From Sphingomonas suaedae (GTDB taxonomy: Bacteria; Pseudomonadota; Alphaproteobacteria; Sphingomonadales; Sphingomonadaceae): DNA of 64,000 nt. This document shows, one piece after another, positions 44,195-54,888 of the stretch. Position numbers and translations under genes: made by a program. The stretch covers positions 3,904,001-3,968,000 of the forward strand of contig NZ_CP042239.1 of NCBI RefSeq assembly GCF_007833215.1, given 5' to 3'. Under the pieces are notes generated by a model. It had not been told where the DNA came from and did no database searches. It saw only the letters and a list, made by a program, of their open reading frames with translations. Within the stretch, counting starts at the first letter, position 1; each line of letters opens with the position of its first letter.

Positions 44195-45396
44195 TCGGAG
44201 TCCTCCTGGGGCGCTTGCGGGCGGCGGTTGCGCAGGGATTTGAATGCGGCTGCGGAGCGTTCGAGCGTGCGGGCCGCCGTGAAGGCGATCCGGCGACGAC
44301 GTCCGGCGAGTGGGAGGGTGACGCGGACGATCGCGCGGCGCTGACCCCACAGGCTGTCGATCATCGGGTGATTCTCGACCGCGCAGCTGTCGACCCAGTC
44401 GATGTCGTCGCGCGCAAGGATCTGAAGGTTTTCGATCTGGAGCAGCACGCCGGGGGAGAAGCGCGCGAACCCCTCGTCATAGGCCGTCTTGAACGCGAAC
44501 GCGCCGGGGGCGGCGATCAGGTTGACGAGCATCGCGATCGGCGCGCCGTCGAGGTCGAGGCGGAGGAAGTCGAGTCGCCCGGCACGGTGCGCCTGCGCCA
44601 CGACCTCTCGGAAAAATGCGCTGGTTTCGGGCGTGCAGGCGAGCGCGGACCCCGCCGCCCCCTTCCACCCGGCGTGTTCGAGCGCGAGAAAGGCGTCGGT
44701 CCAGGCGTGAGGCGAGGCGTCCGCTGCCAGCCGCCGGGTTTCGAGGCTGCCCTGTTCTGCGAGGCGGGCGCGCAGGCGGGCGATCTCCTTGCGCTTCTTC
44801 TTGCGCACGGTTGCCGCGTAATAGGCGTCGGGGGCCATATCGCTGGCGAGCATCGCGCGTTCGATCCGGTGGACGGTGTCGCAGGGGCGCCCGGCGAGCC
44901 GCGCTGCCTCGATCAGCCCGCGATGCACCGGGCCGTTCTCGACCAGGCCGGTCAGGTGGAGCAGGCTGCCCGCGTCGCGATCCGCGTCGAGCGCGGCGAT
45001 GATCGCGGACCAAGCCGCGACCTCCTGACCCCGGCGCAGCAGCGGAGCGCCGAGGAAGCGGTGATAATGGACCCAGTTCACACTGTGGCGCAGCGGTAAC
45101 CGCCCGTAGCGCGAGTCGCGCCCTACCGGCATCAGGCCGATCAGCCGCCCGGCGCTGCGGATCGCGAGCAGCCGGGCGTCGGGTGGCGCGAGTGCGGCGC
45201 TCGCATCGGCGAACCAGCGCTGCGCAAAGACGTCTGGCTCCGCAGCTTCGGCTGCCAGCGCGTCCCATTCCTCGCAAAGCCGGTCCGCCAGCGGCGACAG
45301 CGGCAGCCACTCGGCCTCGGCGCCCGGCAGCGCAGGCGCGTGGCGCGCGGGCAGCGCGCACGCGTTCGACAGATCGATGGCGGTCGCTGCGGTCAT
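44191..45396 (-). CDS. FemAB/GNAT-like acyltransferase 2
   Basis: 401 residues. The N-terminal part (SVNWVHYHRFLGAPLL) and C-terminal GNAT part (ATVRKKKRKEIARLRARLAE, LALEHAGWKGAAGSAL, FFREVVAQAHRAGRL, MLVNLIAAPGAFAFKTAYDE, LLQIENLQI) fit the BioF2-like/Acetyltransf_6 group used in capsule and exopolysaccharide work. It is first in the FemAB-cupin-FemAB operon. The ATG at 45396 has GGAGTGG upstream. Confidence 0.8.
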   Translation of the reverse strand: MTAATAIDLSNACALPARHAPALPGAEAEWLPLSPLADRLCEEWDALAAEAAEPDVFAQRWFADASAALAPPDARLLAIRSAGRLIGLMPVGRDSRYGRLPLRHSVNWVHYHRFLGAPLLRRGQEVAAWSAIIAALDADRDAGSLLHLTGLVENGPVHRGLIEAARLAGRPCDTVHRIERAMLASDMAPDAYYAATVRKKKRKEIARLRARLAEQGSLETRRLAADASPHAWTDAFLALEHAGWKGAAGSALACTPETSAFFREVVAQAHRAGRLDFLRLDLDGAPIAMLVNLIAAPGAFAFKTAYDEGFARFSPGVLLQIENLQILARDDIDWVDSCAVENHPMIDSLWGQRRAIVRVTLPLAGRRRRIAFTAARTLERSAAAFKSLRNRRPQAPQEDSE

Positions 45397-45956
45397 CGCC
45401 ACTCCAGAGGCCGTGTCACGGGCGCCGGAATAAGGGCGAAGCGTTAAATTTCCGGTAGCTGCCCGGCGCCACCCGACATGGATTTTTCGCATTTGCGAAC
45501 GCAATTTCGGTCGCCAGGTCGAGTGGTGGCAGAAATACTTTCCAAATCTGGAACTTGGCTTGCGGGCAGGATCGCGTCCGAGCCGACGCGTTCGCCATCT
45601 GACTCGCCGCGACTCGCGGACTCAGCTTTGGTTGGCGCGGCAGGGAAAGCGGTTACCCCCGTGACCGCCTCCGCATGATGGTAGCGTTATCAACAATTGA
45701 ATTTGATACGCTATCGCCGAAGACTTTGCTCTGTGAACGATATGCTAAAGTTTGTCATAGTAAAATGTCGCGACAGACTCTCAATATAAGACAAAGCTTA
45801 ATATGTAACCGACCGTGATTTGTTTGGATATTCTATCGCGTTTTTCGGTTTTCAAACTGTAGATTCTCGGATCGTAGAATCCCGATATCGCCGATTAACC
45901 ATGAATCGGGACAAAAGGTGCTTGTTGATACGGTGAGTCGGGTACGGAGAGTGTCG
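45397..45956. other. AT-rich, palindrome-rich intergenic region
   Basis: 560 bases with no convincing gene. From about 45680 to 45920 the base composition drops well below that of the surroundings. It holds an imperfect hairpin (TAGCGTTATCAA at 45682 with TTGATACGCTA at 45703), the palindrome TGTCGCGACA (45766-45775), and an exact CtrA-like half-site TTAACCAT (45895-45902). It is probably the control region of the MraZ-like gene. A 66-codon frame at 45478-45678 is not convincing. Confidence 0.5.
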
Positions 45957-46583
45957 ATGCGTAATGTTGCGTCAGAGCGTTCCAATGCAGTTGCCAGCCA
46001 GCTTGGCCGAATGACGCCGTGGCCCAGCCCGGCGGGCACGAGCGACCGCAGCTTGTTTGCGCCCTCCGACGGGCGTTTCGCCCCGGCGCCCCCGGCGCGA
46101 CCCGCGCGGTCGAAACCGCTGGGTGGGATGGTCCCCTATGTCGGGCATTGCATCGTGCCGGTGAAGGCAAATGGTCTGGTGCGACTCCCCTCCTTCGTGC
46201 GCCGCAATGTAAACAATGAGGGGCCAAGCATCTTTCTGGGGCTCCATGCCTCGCAGCGCTGTCTCGTCGGGTCGAGCGTGCAATGGTGGCAGCAGCTGAC
46301 TGTGACGTGCGACGAGCATCGCTTCGACGGTGCGCAGGCGCCGCGCGAAATCCCGCCGCCGCCGCCGGCTTCGCGCCGCCTGTTTGGATTTTGCGAGGAA
46401 TTCTGGCGCCCCAACGAATTCGTGAAGCTGCCGAGCTGGGCGCGGGCCGTCGCAGGGATTGCCAACGCCGCGCTGTTCGTCGGGATGGGCGAGACGTTCG
46501 AGATCTGGTCGCTGGAGGATGCGCTCAAATCGAACGATCCCAATCTGGTCGCGCTGGCCCATTCCGCAACCAAGCTTCAGTAA
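45957..46583 (+). CDS. Divergent MraZ-like double AbrB-fold protein
   Basis: 208 residues. After a disordered, proline-rich N-terminus (to about 60), two AbrB-like halves can be aligned to MraZ: VPVKANGLVRLPSFVRRNV with SIFLGLHASQRCLVG, then RPNEFVKLPSWARAVAGI with ALFVGMGETFEIWSLEDAL. MraZ normally controls the division and cell-wall cluster, but no such genes are here. The DxxxR DNA-contact motif of MraZ is not kept in either half, so DNA binding may differ. The start has GGAGAG six bases upstream. Confidence 0.65.
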   Translation: MRNVASERSNAVASQLGRMTPWPSPAGTSDRSLFAPSDGRFAPAPPARPARSKPLGGMVPYVGHCIVPVKANGLVRLPSFVRRNVNNEGPSIFLGLHASQRCLVGSSVQWWQQLTVTCDEHRFDGAQAPREIPPPPPASRRLFGFCEEFWRPNEFVKLPSWARAVAGIANAALFVGMGETFEIWSLEDALKSNDPNLVALAHSATKLQ

Positions 46584-46597
46584 GCGGGAGCGGGGAC

Positions 46598-46963
46598 GTG
46601 GCGCAGTTCTGCCATCTGATCGGTCATCAACCGGGCGACGATCCGGTTTGGAACGAGGGTTATTTTTTCACCAGCTGTATCCGCTGCGGGCGGGACATGA
46701 TGCGCGCCGACGGGCCGTGGCGGTCGGTGCCGCGCAAATACCGCGTCGCGTGGCGCAGCGGCTATCATCGGCACGCGCTGCCCAGCGATTTCGGGCGGCG
46801 GCTGCCGGTTGCGGCGACCATGCTGCGCGACCAGCGGGCGAAACTGCCCAGGCACAGTGTCGGGTGCGTGCTGGTTCCGTCTCCGCCGCCCGACGAACGC
46901 GGCGGGGATGGCGAAGGGATGGAACAGGCGATTGCCGCCTTCCGTCTGCTCCGGAGGTTGTAG
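46598..46963 (+). CDS. Small protein with CxxC motif, unknown function
   Basis: 121 residues from a GTG at 46598 with GGGAG eight bases upstream. The conserved-looking front (FCHLIGHQPGDDPVWNEGYF, TSCIRCGRDMMR, WRSVPRKYRVAWR) contains a CxxC that could bind zinc with the nearby Cys/His. The tail is less ordered. I do not know a function. It follows the MraZ-like gene by 14 bases and is probably co-transcribed with it. Confidence 0.6.
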   Translation: MAQFCHLIGHQPGDDPVWNEGYFFTSCIRCGRDMMRADGPWRSVPRKYRVAWRSGYHRHALPSDFGRRLPVAATMLRDQRAKLPRHSVGCVLVPSPPPDERGGDGEGMEQAIAAFRLLRRL

Positions 46964-46993
46964 GCGTAGCGTATCGTGTAGCCGGAGCATGAA

Positions 46994-47027
46994 GAAAGGG
47001 CCGGGGAGGCGACTCCCCGGCCCTTTC
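46994..47027. terminator. Bidirectional intrinsic terminator
   Basis: A 15-base perfect stem, GAAAGGGCCGGGGAG with CTCCCCGGCCCTTTC, and loop GCGA, ending in A- and T-rich flanks. It lies between the convergent CxxC gene and groEL. Confidence 0.8.
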
Positions 47028-47066
47028 GATTTGGTCCAGCCTTGGGGGCTGGGAGGTTCGGATCCG

Positions 47067-47162
47067 GTTCCCGGCAAAGCCGGGAACGCGTCGGACGGGT
47101 TCGGCGGAGCCGACCCGCCGTCCGGATCGGAACGAGTCCGGGATTAGCGCCGCTAATCCCGG
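47067..47162. repeat. Two further hairpins downstream of groEL
   Basis: GTTCCCGGC-AAA-GCCGGGAAC (47067-47087) and CCGGGATTAGCG with CGCTAATCCCGG (47138-47162) lie between the groEL stop codon and the terminator. They may stabilise or end the groESL transcript. Confidence 0.6.
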
Positions 47163-47172
47163 CCGTTCGCGA

Positions 47173-48828
<1,656 letters not shown>

Positions 48829-48909
48829 TCAAATCTGGAAGTTTACATTGGATTGACACTGTCGGCCGATCGGCTGCCGATCCGCCGAGGTCCACGTAAA
48901 TCGTTGAAA

Positions 48910-49197
48910 TCAGCCAACAATTCCGAGGATGTCGCTTTCCTTCATGATCAGCAGGTCTTCGCCATTCACCTTGACCTCGGTGCCCGACCATTTGCCGAAC
49001 AGGATGCGGTCGCCGGCCTTGACGTCGAGCGGGGTAACCTCGCCCTTTTCGTTCTTGGCGCCCGAACCGGCGGCGACGACTTCGCCTTCCTGCGGCTTTT
49101 CCTGGGCGGTGTCGGGGATGATGATGCCGCCGGCGGTCTTGGCCTCGGCCTCTACGCGGCGGACCAGCACGCGATCGTGCAACGGACGAAAGTTCAT
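48910..49197 (-). CDS. groS: Co-chaperonin GroES
   Basis: 95 residues. [12 protein letters not shown], the mobile loop [33 protein letters not shown] and the final DILGIVG are typical. It caps GroEL. AGGAG lies 7 bases before the ATG. It is first in the groESL operon, with CIRCE 33 bases upstream. Confidence 0.99.
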   Translation of the reverse strand: MNFRPLHDRVLVRRVEAEAKTAGGIIIPDTAQEKPQEGEVVAAGSGAKNEKGEVTPLDVKAGDRILFGKWSGTEVKVNGEDLLIMKESDILGIVG

Positions 49198-49229
49198 GGA
49201 GTACTCCTGAACACGGGTTGATTAGGATG

Positions 49230-49256
49230 TTGGCACTCACCTGATGCGAGTGCCAG
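49230..49256. promoter_or_regulatory. CIRCE element (HrcA operator)
   Basis: TTGGCACTC and GAGTGCCAG separated by 9 bases, against the consensus TTAGCACTC-N9-GAGTGCTAA. The centre of each arm (GCACTC/GAGTGC) is intact. It sits just downstream of the -10 box, where HrcA would block groESL transcription until heat shock. Confidence 0.92.
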
Positions 49257-49263
49257 CAGCGGG

Positions 49264-49292
49264 CATATGGGCAGGCGTAAGGGTCTAGTCAA
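49264..49292 (-). promoter_or_regulatory. Sigma-70-like promoter of groESL
   Basis: On the minus strand TTGACT (49292-49287) and CATATG (49269-49264) are 17 bases apart, immediately upstream of CIRCE. The expected start of transcription falls at the CIRCE edge. Confidence 0.65.
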
Positions 49293-49447
49293 GCTGGCCA
49301 GCAGTTTCAGAGCATCGCTTTTTCGAGGAGGATTGTCCGAGAAAATCGTTACGCTGCCGCGCGAAAATGCGAGACCCGGAGCATTTCGCGCGATAGCCTT
49401 AGGTCGGACTTTGGTCGGCTGGTGCCATCGACTGGGGGTGGGGAGTC

Positions 49448-50413
49448 ATGGGCGGTGCTCTCGTCAAGCTTGTGGGGCTCGTGGCAATGGTCGGCATTGT
49501 CGGCATTGCCTTTATCGGCATTCAGCTCGTCCGCGGTCGCGGACGACTCGCCCTTGTTTCCGGCATCGGATTTTCGATTCTGCTCGTCGGTTACAATGCC
49601 TATTTGGAGGAAGAGACGGGGCGGGGGTTCGTTCGGCACCTTTATTGCGCGGCGACGACGTGTCGCGCCCTGACCGCCCCCGCAGAGGGGGTCGATGAGG
49701 ACGAAATGGCGCCGGGCGAAGAGCCCATGGCCATCGACGACTCGATGGCGATGCCCGATGCCGTGTCGCCGTCGCCGACGGTCTCCTCTCCATATTCTGG
49801 CGTTTATGGGAGCGATTATGGTCCGGTGCGGGTTACCGAAGCCGGCGGAAGTTACAATGGTGGCTCGGGAACGCTCACCGGTACGCTAAACGGAAACGTG
49901 CTTACCGGTCGATGGCGGCGCTCCCCCGCCATGTTCATCCGCTCATGTTCGAGCGGGGTGCCAGAGGGCGATTTTCAATTTCAGTTCACCTCTGGCGGCT
50001 TCCTCGGTCGCTGGGCCTATTGTGACGAACCGCTCAAGGATACATGGGACGGCTGGCGCCCCAAGATTTTCGCTTATCGCAACAGATGCGCTTTTCCGGT
50101 CGTGGTCTATTTACGCTGGTACAATGCCGATGCGCGCCAAGTTTCTGCAGGCGGATGGGTGCTTGCGGCGAACAGCACCACCAACCTGATCGACGCCGAC
50201 GAGGGCGTGGTTGCGCCACCGATGCGCACATCGAGTGCGAGCGCATATGCTCATGTACGGAACCATGCCACGGGATTGCCCATATTCTCTGGCCAGACGA
50301 ACGTAACCATAGGCTCGTCGAGCTATGCCATGAGTTCCATCAGCGGGACCCATGAGGCGGATCGCATCGTTTTCGGTCCCGACTGTCGCGTCGGCGACCA
50401 AGGCGGGGAATAG
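49448..50413 (+). CDS. Membrane-anchored protein with beta-rich domains, unknown function
   Basis: 321 residues. Two N-terminal membrane helices (about 5-27 and 33-50) are followed by an acidic linker. A beta-barrel-like domain (YNGGSGTLTGTLNGNVLTGRW, FQFTSGGFLGRWAY, WDGWRP) and a C-terminal DUF1036-like stretch (YRNRCAFPVVVYLRWYNADA, GGWVLAANSTTNLI) complete it. Paired cysteines suggest a periplasmic domain. The ATG at 49448 has GGGGAG upstream. It is divergent from groES, so a stress role is possible but unsupported. Confidence 0.6.
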   Translation: MGGALVKLVGLVAMVGIVGIAFIGIQLVRGRGRLALVSGIGFSILLVGYNAYLEEETGRGFVRHLYCAATTCRALTAPAEGVDEDEMAPGEEPMAIDDSMAMPDAVSPSPTVSSPYSGVYGSDYGPVRVTEAGGSYNGGSGTLTGTLNGNVLTGRWRRSPAMFIRSCSSGVPEGDFQFQFTSGGFLGRWAYCDEPLKDTWDGWRPKIFAYRNRCAFPVVVYLRWYNADARQVSAGGWVLAANSTTNLIDADEGVVAPPMRTSSASAYAHVRNHATGLPIFSGQTNVTIGSSSYAMSSISGTHEADRIVFGPDCRVGDQGGE

Positions 50414-50518
50414 CGCCTGCCGGTTCCTGTATCACTCCCTTAACACAGCGGCTTTACTCGCTTGCCCTCACGCCCTACCTGTGTGTCAATTGCCCGGGGC
50501 ATTTCGGAGAAGACGAAC

Positions 50519-52417
50519 GTGAAACTGGTACGCGGCGCATGGAAGCTGCTGGTCGGCATCAAGGATGCCCTGGTCCTGCTGTTCATGCTGTTCTTCTTTG
50601 GGGCGCTGTTCGCGCTGCTCTCGGCCAAGCCCAACCCCGCCGCAGTCAAGGACGGCGCGCTGGTGCTGGCGATTGACGGCACGATCGTCGAGCAACCGGC
50701 GCAGCCCGATCCCTTTGCCAGCATCGGCGGCGGCGAAATGCCCCGCGAGTACCGGATGCGCGACCTGATCCGCGCGCTGGACAAGGCGAAGGACGATGCG
50801 CGCGTCAAGGTCGTGGTGCTCGATCTCGACCGGTTCATGGGCGGCTATCCCGCCGCGATCGAGGAAGTGGGCGAGGCGATCCGCCGCGTGCGCGATGCGA
50901 AGAAGCCGGTGCTCGCCTATGCCACGGGCTATTCGGACAGCTCGTACCTGCTTGCGGCCAATGCCAGCGAGATCTGGGTCCACCCGATGGGCGGCACGAT
51001 CTTTACCGGTCCCGGCGGATCGCGCCTCTATTACAAGGGGCTGATCGACAAGCTGGGCGTCACCACGCACGTCTATAAGGTCGGCAAGTTCAAATCGGCG
51101 GTCGAACCCTATACCCAGACTCAGCAATCGCCCGAGGCGCGTCAGGCGAACGAGGCGCTGTACGGCGCGATCTTCGAACAGTGGAAGGACGCGGTGAAGA
51201 CCGCACGGCCCAAGGCGCGGATCGAGCCGCTGCTGACCACTCCGGCGGAAGCGGTCGCCGCGACGCAGGGCGACTTCACCAAGATGAATCAGCAGCTTGG
51301 CATGGTCGACAAGGTCGGCGACCGGCTGGCGTTCGGCAAGCGGGTCGCGGAGATTGCCGGCGTCGACAGCGGCAAGCCTGCGGGCAGCTTCAAGTCGATC
51401 AAGCTCGCCAACTGGCTGGAGGCCAATCCGGTCGCCAAGACCGGCGACGCGATCGGCGTGATCACCGTTGCGGGCGAGATCGTCGACGGCAAGGCGGGTC
51501 CGGGCACGGCGGCAGGGGACACCATTTCCGGCCTGCTGCTCAAGGGGCTGGCCGAGAAGAAGCTGAAGGCGCTGGTCGTGCGGGTCGATTCGCCCGGCGG
51601 GTCGGCGCTTGCCTCCGAACATATCCGCCAGGCGATCCTGCAGGCGAAGGCGCAGAAGCTGCCGGTCGTCGTGTCGATGGGCAGCCTGGCCGCCAGCGGC
51701 GGCTATTGGGTCTCGACGCCTGCCGACGTGATCTTTGCCCAGCCCAACACGATCACCGGATCGATCGGCATTTTCGGGGTCATTCCGACCTTCGAGAATA
51801 CGCTCGCCAAGATCGGGGTGACGACGGACGGGGTGAAGACCACGCCACTGACCGGCCAGCCGGACGTGCTGGGCGGTACCAACGAGACGCTCGATCGGGT
51901 GCTTCAGGCCGGGATCGAGGACGGCTATCGCCGCTTCATCGGCCTGGTCGCCCAGTCGCGCAAGATGACGCCGCAGCGGGTGGACGAGATCGGCCAGGGC
52001 CGCGTCTGGGACGGCGGTACCGCCCGCCAGCTGGGGCTGGTCGACCGGTTCGGCAACATCGACGATGCGATCGCCGAAGCGGCAAAGCGCGCCAAGCTCG
52101 ACCCGGCCAAGACCCATGCGGTCTATCTGGAAAAGGAGCCGGGCTGGTTCGACCAGCTGATTGCAGGCTTCTTCCGCGACAGCGGCGACGAGGAGGAAGA
52201 GGCTGCGCCCGAGAGCGGCGGCGATCTCTATGCCCGGATCGCGGTGGAGCGGCGTGCGGTGTTCGCCCAGGCTTTGGGCGATGCGCGCCGGATCGCGGGC
52301 GCGTCGTCGATGCAGGCACGCTGCCTCGAATGCGCGGCCTTTGGACCGGGCCTGGGCGGCACCGGCGCGGCGGACGCGCGGCTGATCGATCTGGTGGTGG
52401 CGAAGCTGGGCCTATGA
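50519..52417 (+). CDS. sppA: Signal peptide peptidase SppA, 67K type
   Basis: 632 residues. One N-terminal membrane anchor (about 17-35) and two tandem protease folds. The catalytic lysine is Lys192 in GKFKSAVEPY and the nucleophile Ser393 in SLAASGGYW, matching the Lys/Ser dyad of E. coli SppA. It degrades cleaved signal peptides at the membrane, facing the periplasm. The start is a GTG with GGAGA eight bases upstream; an earlier ATG in frame has no ribosome site. The acetyltransferase gene follows after 13 bases. Confidence 0.93.
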   Translation: MKLVRGAWKLLVGIKDALVLLFMLFFFGALFALLSAKPNPAAVKDGALVLAIDGTIVEQPAQPDPFASIGGGEMPREYRMRDLIRALDKAKDDARVKVVVLDLDRFMGGYPAAIEEVGEAIRRVRDAKKPVLAYATGYSDSSYLLAANASEIWVHPMGGTIFTGPGGSRLYYKGLIDKLGVTTHVYKVGKFKSAVEPYTQTQQSPEARQANEALYGAIFEQWKDAVKTARPKARIEPLLTTPAEAVAATQGDFTKMNQQLGMVDKVGDRLAFGKRVAEIAGVDSGKPAGSFKSIKLANWLEANPVAKTGDAIGVITVAGEIVDGKAGPGTAAGDTISGLLLKGLAEKKLKALVVRVDSPGGSALASEHIRQAILQAKAQKLPVVVSMGSLAASGGYWVSTPADVIFAQPNTITGSIGIFGVIPTFENTLAKIGVTTDGVKTTPLTGQPDVLGGTNETLDRVLQAGIEDGYRRFIGLVAQSRKMTPQRVDEIGQGRVWDGGTARQLGLVDRFGNIDDAIAEAAKRAKLDPAKTHAVYLEKEPGWFDQLIAGFFRDSGDEEEEAAPESGGDLYARIAVERRAVFAQALGDARRIAGASSMQARCLECAAFGPGLGGTGAADARLIDLVVAKLGL

Positions 52418-52430
52418 CGAAGCTGAGCCT

Positions 52431-52988
52431 GTGATTCAGCTTCGCGCGGCCGAGCCAGGCGATGCGGCAGCGATCGCGGCGATCTATGCGCCCTATGTGC
52501 TGACCGGGACCGTCAGTTTCGAATTCGATCCGCCCGACGCCCGCGCGATGCGGGGGCGGATGGAGGCTTCGGACGGGCTGTATCCGTGGATCGTCGCGAC
52601 CAACAGCGAGGGGCGCGGGGTGCTGGGCTATGCCTATGCGACCAAGTTCCGCGAGCGGGCGGCCTATCGCTATGTCGTCGAGACTTCGGTCTATGTCGCG
52701 GGTGCGGTGCAGGGGCAGGGCGTCGGACGGCTGCTCTACGAAGCGCTGATGCACACGTTGCGCGCGCAGGGCTTTACCCAGGCGATCGGGGTGATCTCGC
52801 TCCCCAACGACCAGTCGATCAAGACGCACGAACAGGTCGGCTTTCGCCGTGCCGGTCAGCTGCGCGAGATCGGGTTCAAGGAAGGGCGCTGGGTCGATAT
52901 CGGCATCTGGCAATGCGCGCTCAACGACAGCGTCGTGCCGCCGGTCGAGCCGCGACCGTTCAGCGAAACGGGCGTCGTGCGGGGCTGA
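52431..52988 (+). CDS. GNAT acetyltransferase, phosphinothricin-acetyltransferase-like
   Basis: 185 residues. It is recognisable by AAIAAIYAPYVLTGTVSFE, YPWIVATN, ETSVYVAGAVQGQGVGRLLY (the CoA-binding loop QGQGVG) and ISLPNDQSIKTHEQVGFRRAG. This is the Pat/YwnH group, which acetylates methionine derivatives or phosphinothricin; the natural substrate here is unknown. It starts with GTG 13 bases after sppA, probably in one transcript. Confidence 0.88.
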   Translation: MIQLRAAEPGDAAAIAAIYAPYVLTGTVSFEFDPPDARAMRGRMEASDGLYPWIVATNSEGRGVLGYAYATKFRERAAYRYVVETSVYVAGAVQGQGVGRLLYEALMHTLRAQGFTQAIGVISLPNDQSIKTHEQVGFRRAGQLREIGFKEGRWVDIGIWQCALNDSVVPPVEPRPFSETGVVRG

Positions 52989-53051
52989 TCGCCCGCGCTG
53001 CGATGAACCGCCGCCCCATCCGGTAGGACGGAGCGGCGAGATCGCAGGCCC

Positions 53052-54227
53052 TTACAAAACTTCGAACAGGCCGGCGGCGCCCATGCCGCCACCCACGCAC
53101 ATCGTCACGACGACGTACTTTGCGCCGCGACGCTTGCCCTCGATCAGCGCGTGGCCGGTGCAGCGCGCGCCGGTCATGCCATAGGGATGGCCGATCGAGA
53201 TCGAGCCGCCATTGACGTTGAGCAGATCGTTGGGAATGCCGAGCTTGTCGCGGCAGTAGAGGACCTGCACCGCGAACGCTTCATTGAGCTCCCACAGGCC
53301 GATATCGTCCATCTTGAGGTTGAACCGGTCGAGCAGGGCGGGGATCGCATAGACCGGGCCGATACCCATCTCGTCGGGCTTGGTGCCCGCGACCGCCATG
53401 CCGACATAGCGGCCGAGCGGGGTCAGGCCGCGCTTCTCGGCGAGCTTTTCCTCCATCAGCACGCTGGCCGAGGAGCCGTCCGAAAGCTGGCTGGCATTGC
53501 CGGCGGTGACGGTGCCGTTCGGGACGACCGGCTGGAGCGACTGGAGCCCCTCCAGCGTGGTCTCGGGGCGGTTGCCCTCGTCCTTGGTCAGCGTCACTTC
53601 CTTTTGCGTGACTTCCTTCGTCTCCTTGTTGACGACGTTCATCGTCGCGGTGACGGGGATGATCTCGTCGTCGAACTTGCCCGCGGCCTGTGCGGCGGCG
53701 GTGCGCTGCTGCGACTGGAAACCATATTCGTCCTGCACCTCGCGGCTGATGTTATAGCGCGCGGCAACCACCTCGGCGGTCTGGAGCATCGGCATGTACA
53801 CGTCATTGTGCATCGCCAGCAGTTCGGGATCCATCGCGACGCGCATCTGCGGGGTCTGGACCAGGCTGATGCTCTCGACACCGCCGCCGATGGCGATGTC
53901 CATATTGTCGACGACGATCTGCTTGGCCGCGGTGGCGATCGCCATCAGGCCGCTGGCGCATTGACGGTCGACCGACATGCCCGCGACGCTGGTCGGCAGG
54001 CCAGCGCGGAGCAGCGCCTGACGTGCGATATTGCCCGCCTGATGCCCCTGCTGGAGCGCGGCGCCGAAGACGACATCCTGGACCTCGGCGCCGTCGATCC
54101 CGGCGCGCTGCACCGCGGCCTCGATCGATTTCGCGGCGAGGGTCTGGGAAGGAAGCGCGTTGAACGCACCGCGATAGGCGCGGCCGATCGGGGTGCGGGC
54201 GGTGGAAACGATGACGGCTGAACGCAT
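53052..54227 (-). CDS. Acetyl-CoA C-acyltransferase (thiolase)
   Basis: 391 residues. Nucleophile Cys90 in [11 protein letters not shown], His347 in [12 protein letters not shown] and Cys377 in [10 protein letters not shown] form the thiolase active site. It catalyses thiolytic cleavage or condensation of 3-ketoacyl-CoA. It lies 21 bases downstream of the MaoC-like gene, so both probably serve fatty-acid or polyhydroxyalkanoate metabolism. Chain-length preference cannot be read. Confidence 0.95.
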   Translation of the reverse strand: MRSAVIVSTARTPIGRAYRGAFNALPSQTLAAKSIEAAVQRAGIDGAEVQDVVFGAALQQGHQAGNIARQALLRAGLPTSVAGMSVDRQCASGLMAIATAAKQIVVDNMDIAIGGGVESISLVQTPQMRVAMDPELLAMHNDVYMPMLQTAEVVAARYNISREVQDEYGFQSQQRTAAAQAAGKFDDEIIPVTATMNVVNKETKEVTQKEVTLTKDEGNRPETTLEGLQSLQPVVPNGTVTAGNASQLSDGSSASVLMEEKLAEKRGLTPLGRYVGMAVAGTKPDEMGIGPVYAIPALLDRFNLKMDDIGLWELNEAFAVQVLYCRDKLGIPNDLLNVNGGSISIGHPYGMTGARCTGHALIEGKRRGAKYVVVTMCVGGGMGAAGLFEVL

Positions 54228-54248
54228 ATTTGGGGTCCTTCTCGACGC

Positions 54249-54728
54249 TTAAATCACACGAAAATCTGGCTGATCCATTCGGCGACCAGGGCAGGCTTGT
54301 CCTGCCCCCTCGATCTCGATGGTGAATTCGACCGTCTGCTGCCACTGGCCGGGGCGTTTTTCGACCAGTTCGATGGTGGTGAAGCGGCCGCGCACGCGGC
54401 TGCCCGAGCGTACCGGGGTCAGGAAACGGACCTTGTTGCCCCCATAGTTCACGCCCATTTTCATGCCCGCGATCCTGGGTTGGGGCGTGCGCTGGCCGAG
54501 CATCGGCATCAGCGACAGGGTCAGGAAACCATGCGCAATGGTGCCGCCGAACGGGGTCATCGCCGCGCGGGCGGGATCGACATGGATGAACTGGTGGTCG
54601 CCGGTCGCATCGGCGAATTTGTCGATCATCGCCTGCGTCACCTCGACCCATTCGGACACGCGCTCCTCACCGGTGCGTGCGGCGAGTTCCTGGATGGTGA
54701 CGGTTTCCTGCGTGTCGGTATCGGCCAT
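54249..54728 (-). CDS. MaoC-like dehydratase with frameshifted C-terminus
   Basis: 159 residues as read. The hot-dog fold shows FADATGDHQFIHVDPARA with the hydratase Asp/His, then FGGTIAHGFLTLSLMPML. It would hydrate enoyl-CoA. The last 20 or so residues (AGQACPGRRMDQPDF) are unlike the family. Removing one base from the run of five G's (54305-54309, C's on the plus strand) restores a usual ending, QDKPALVAEWISQIFV, with a TGA at 54254-54256. This may be a sequencing slip or a real recent mutation. The start ATG at 54728 has a ribosome-like GGAG upstream. Confidence 0.82.
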   Translation of the reverse strand: MADTDTQETVTIQELAARTGEERVSEWVEVTQAMIDKFADATGDHQFIHVDPARAAMTPFGGTIAHGFLTLSLMPMLGQRTPQPRIAGMKMGVNYGGNKVRFLTPVRSGSRVRGRFTTIELVEKRPGQWQQTVEFTIEIEGAGQACPGRRMDQPDFRVI

Positions 54729-54888
54729 GACGGCTCCCTGCGGCATCCTCGTGCGCGCATCTAGGCGCAACCCCCCGCCATCGGCAAGGGGGGCGCCTAC
54801 TCCATGCGTGAAATTTGCCGCTTCCGTAAGGGAAAGTGCGCCGAGGGTGCCAAACCCGATCTTCGAAAATGGGATTCGGGCGGTCGAA

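Noticed and set aside
45478..45678. 66-codon plus-strand frame
   Set aside because: No ribosome site, low-complexity translation and no recognisable motif; it lies in a control region.
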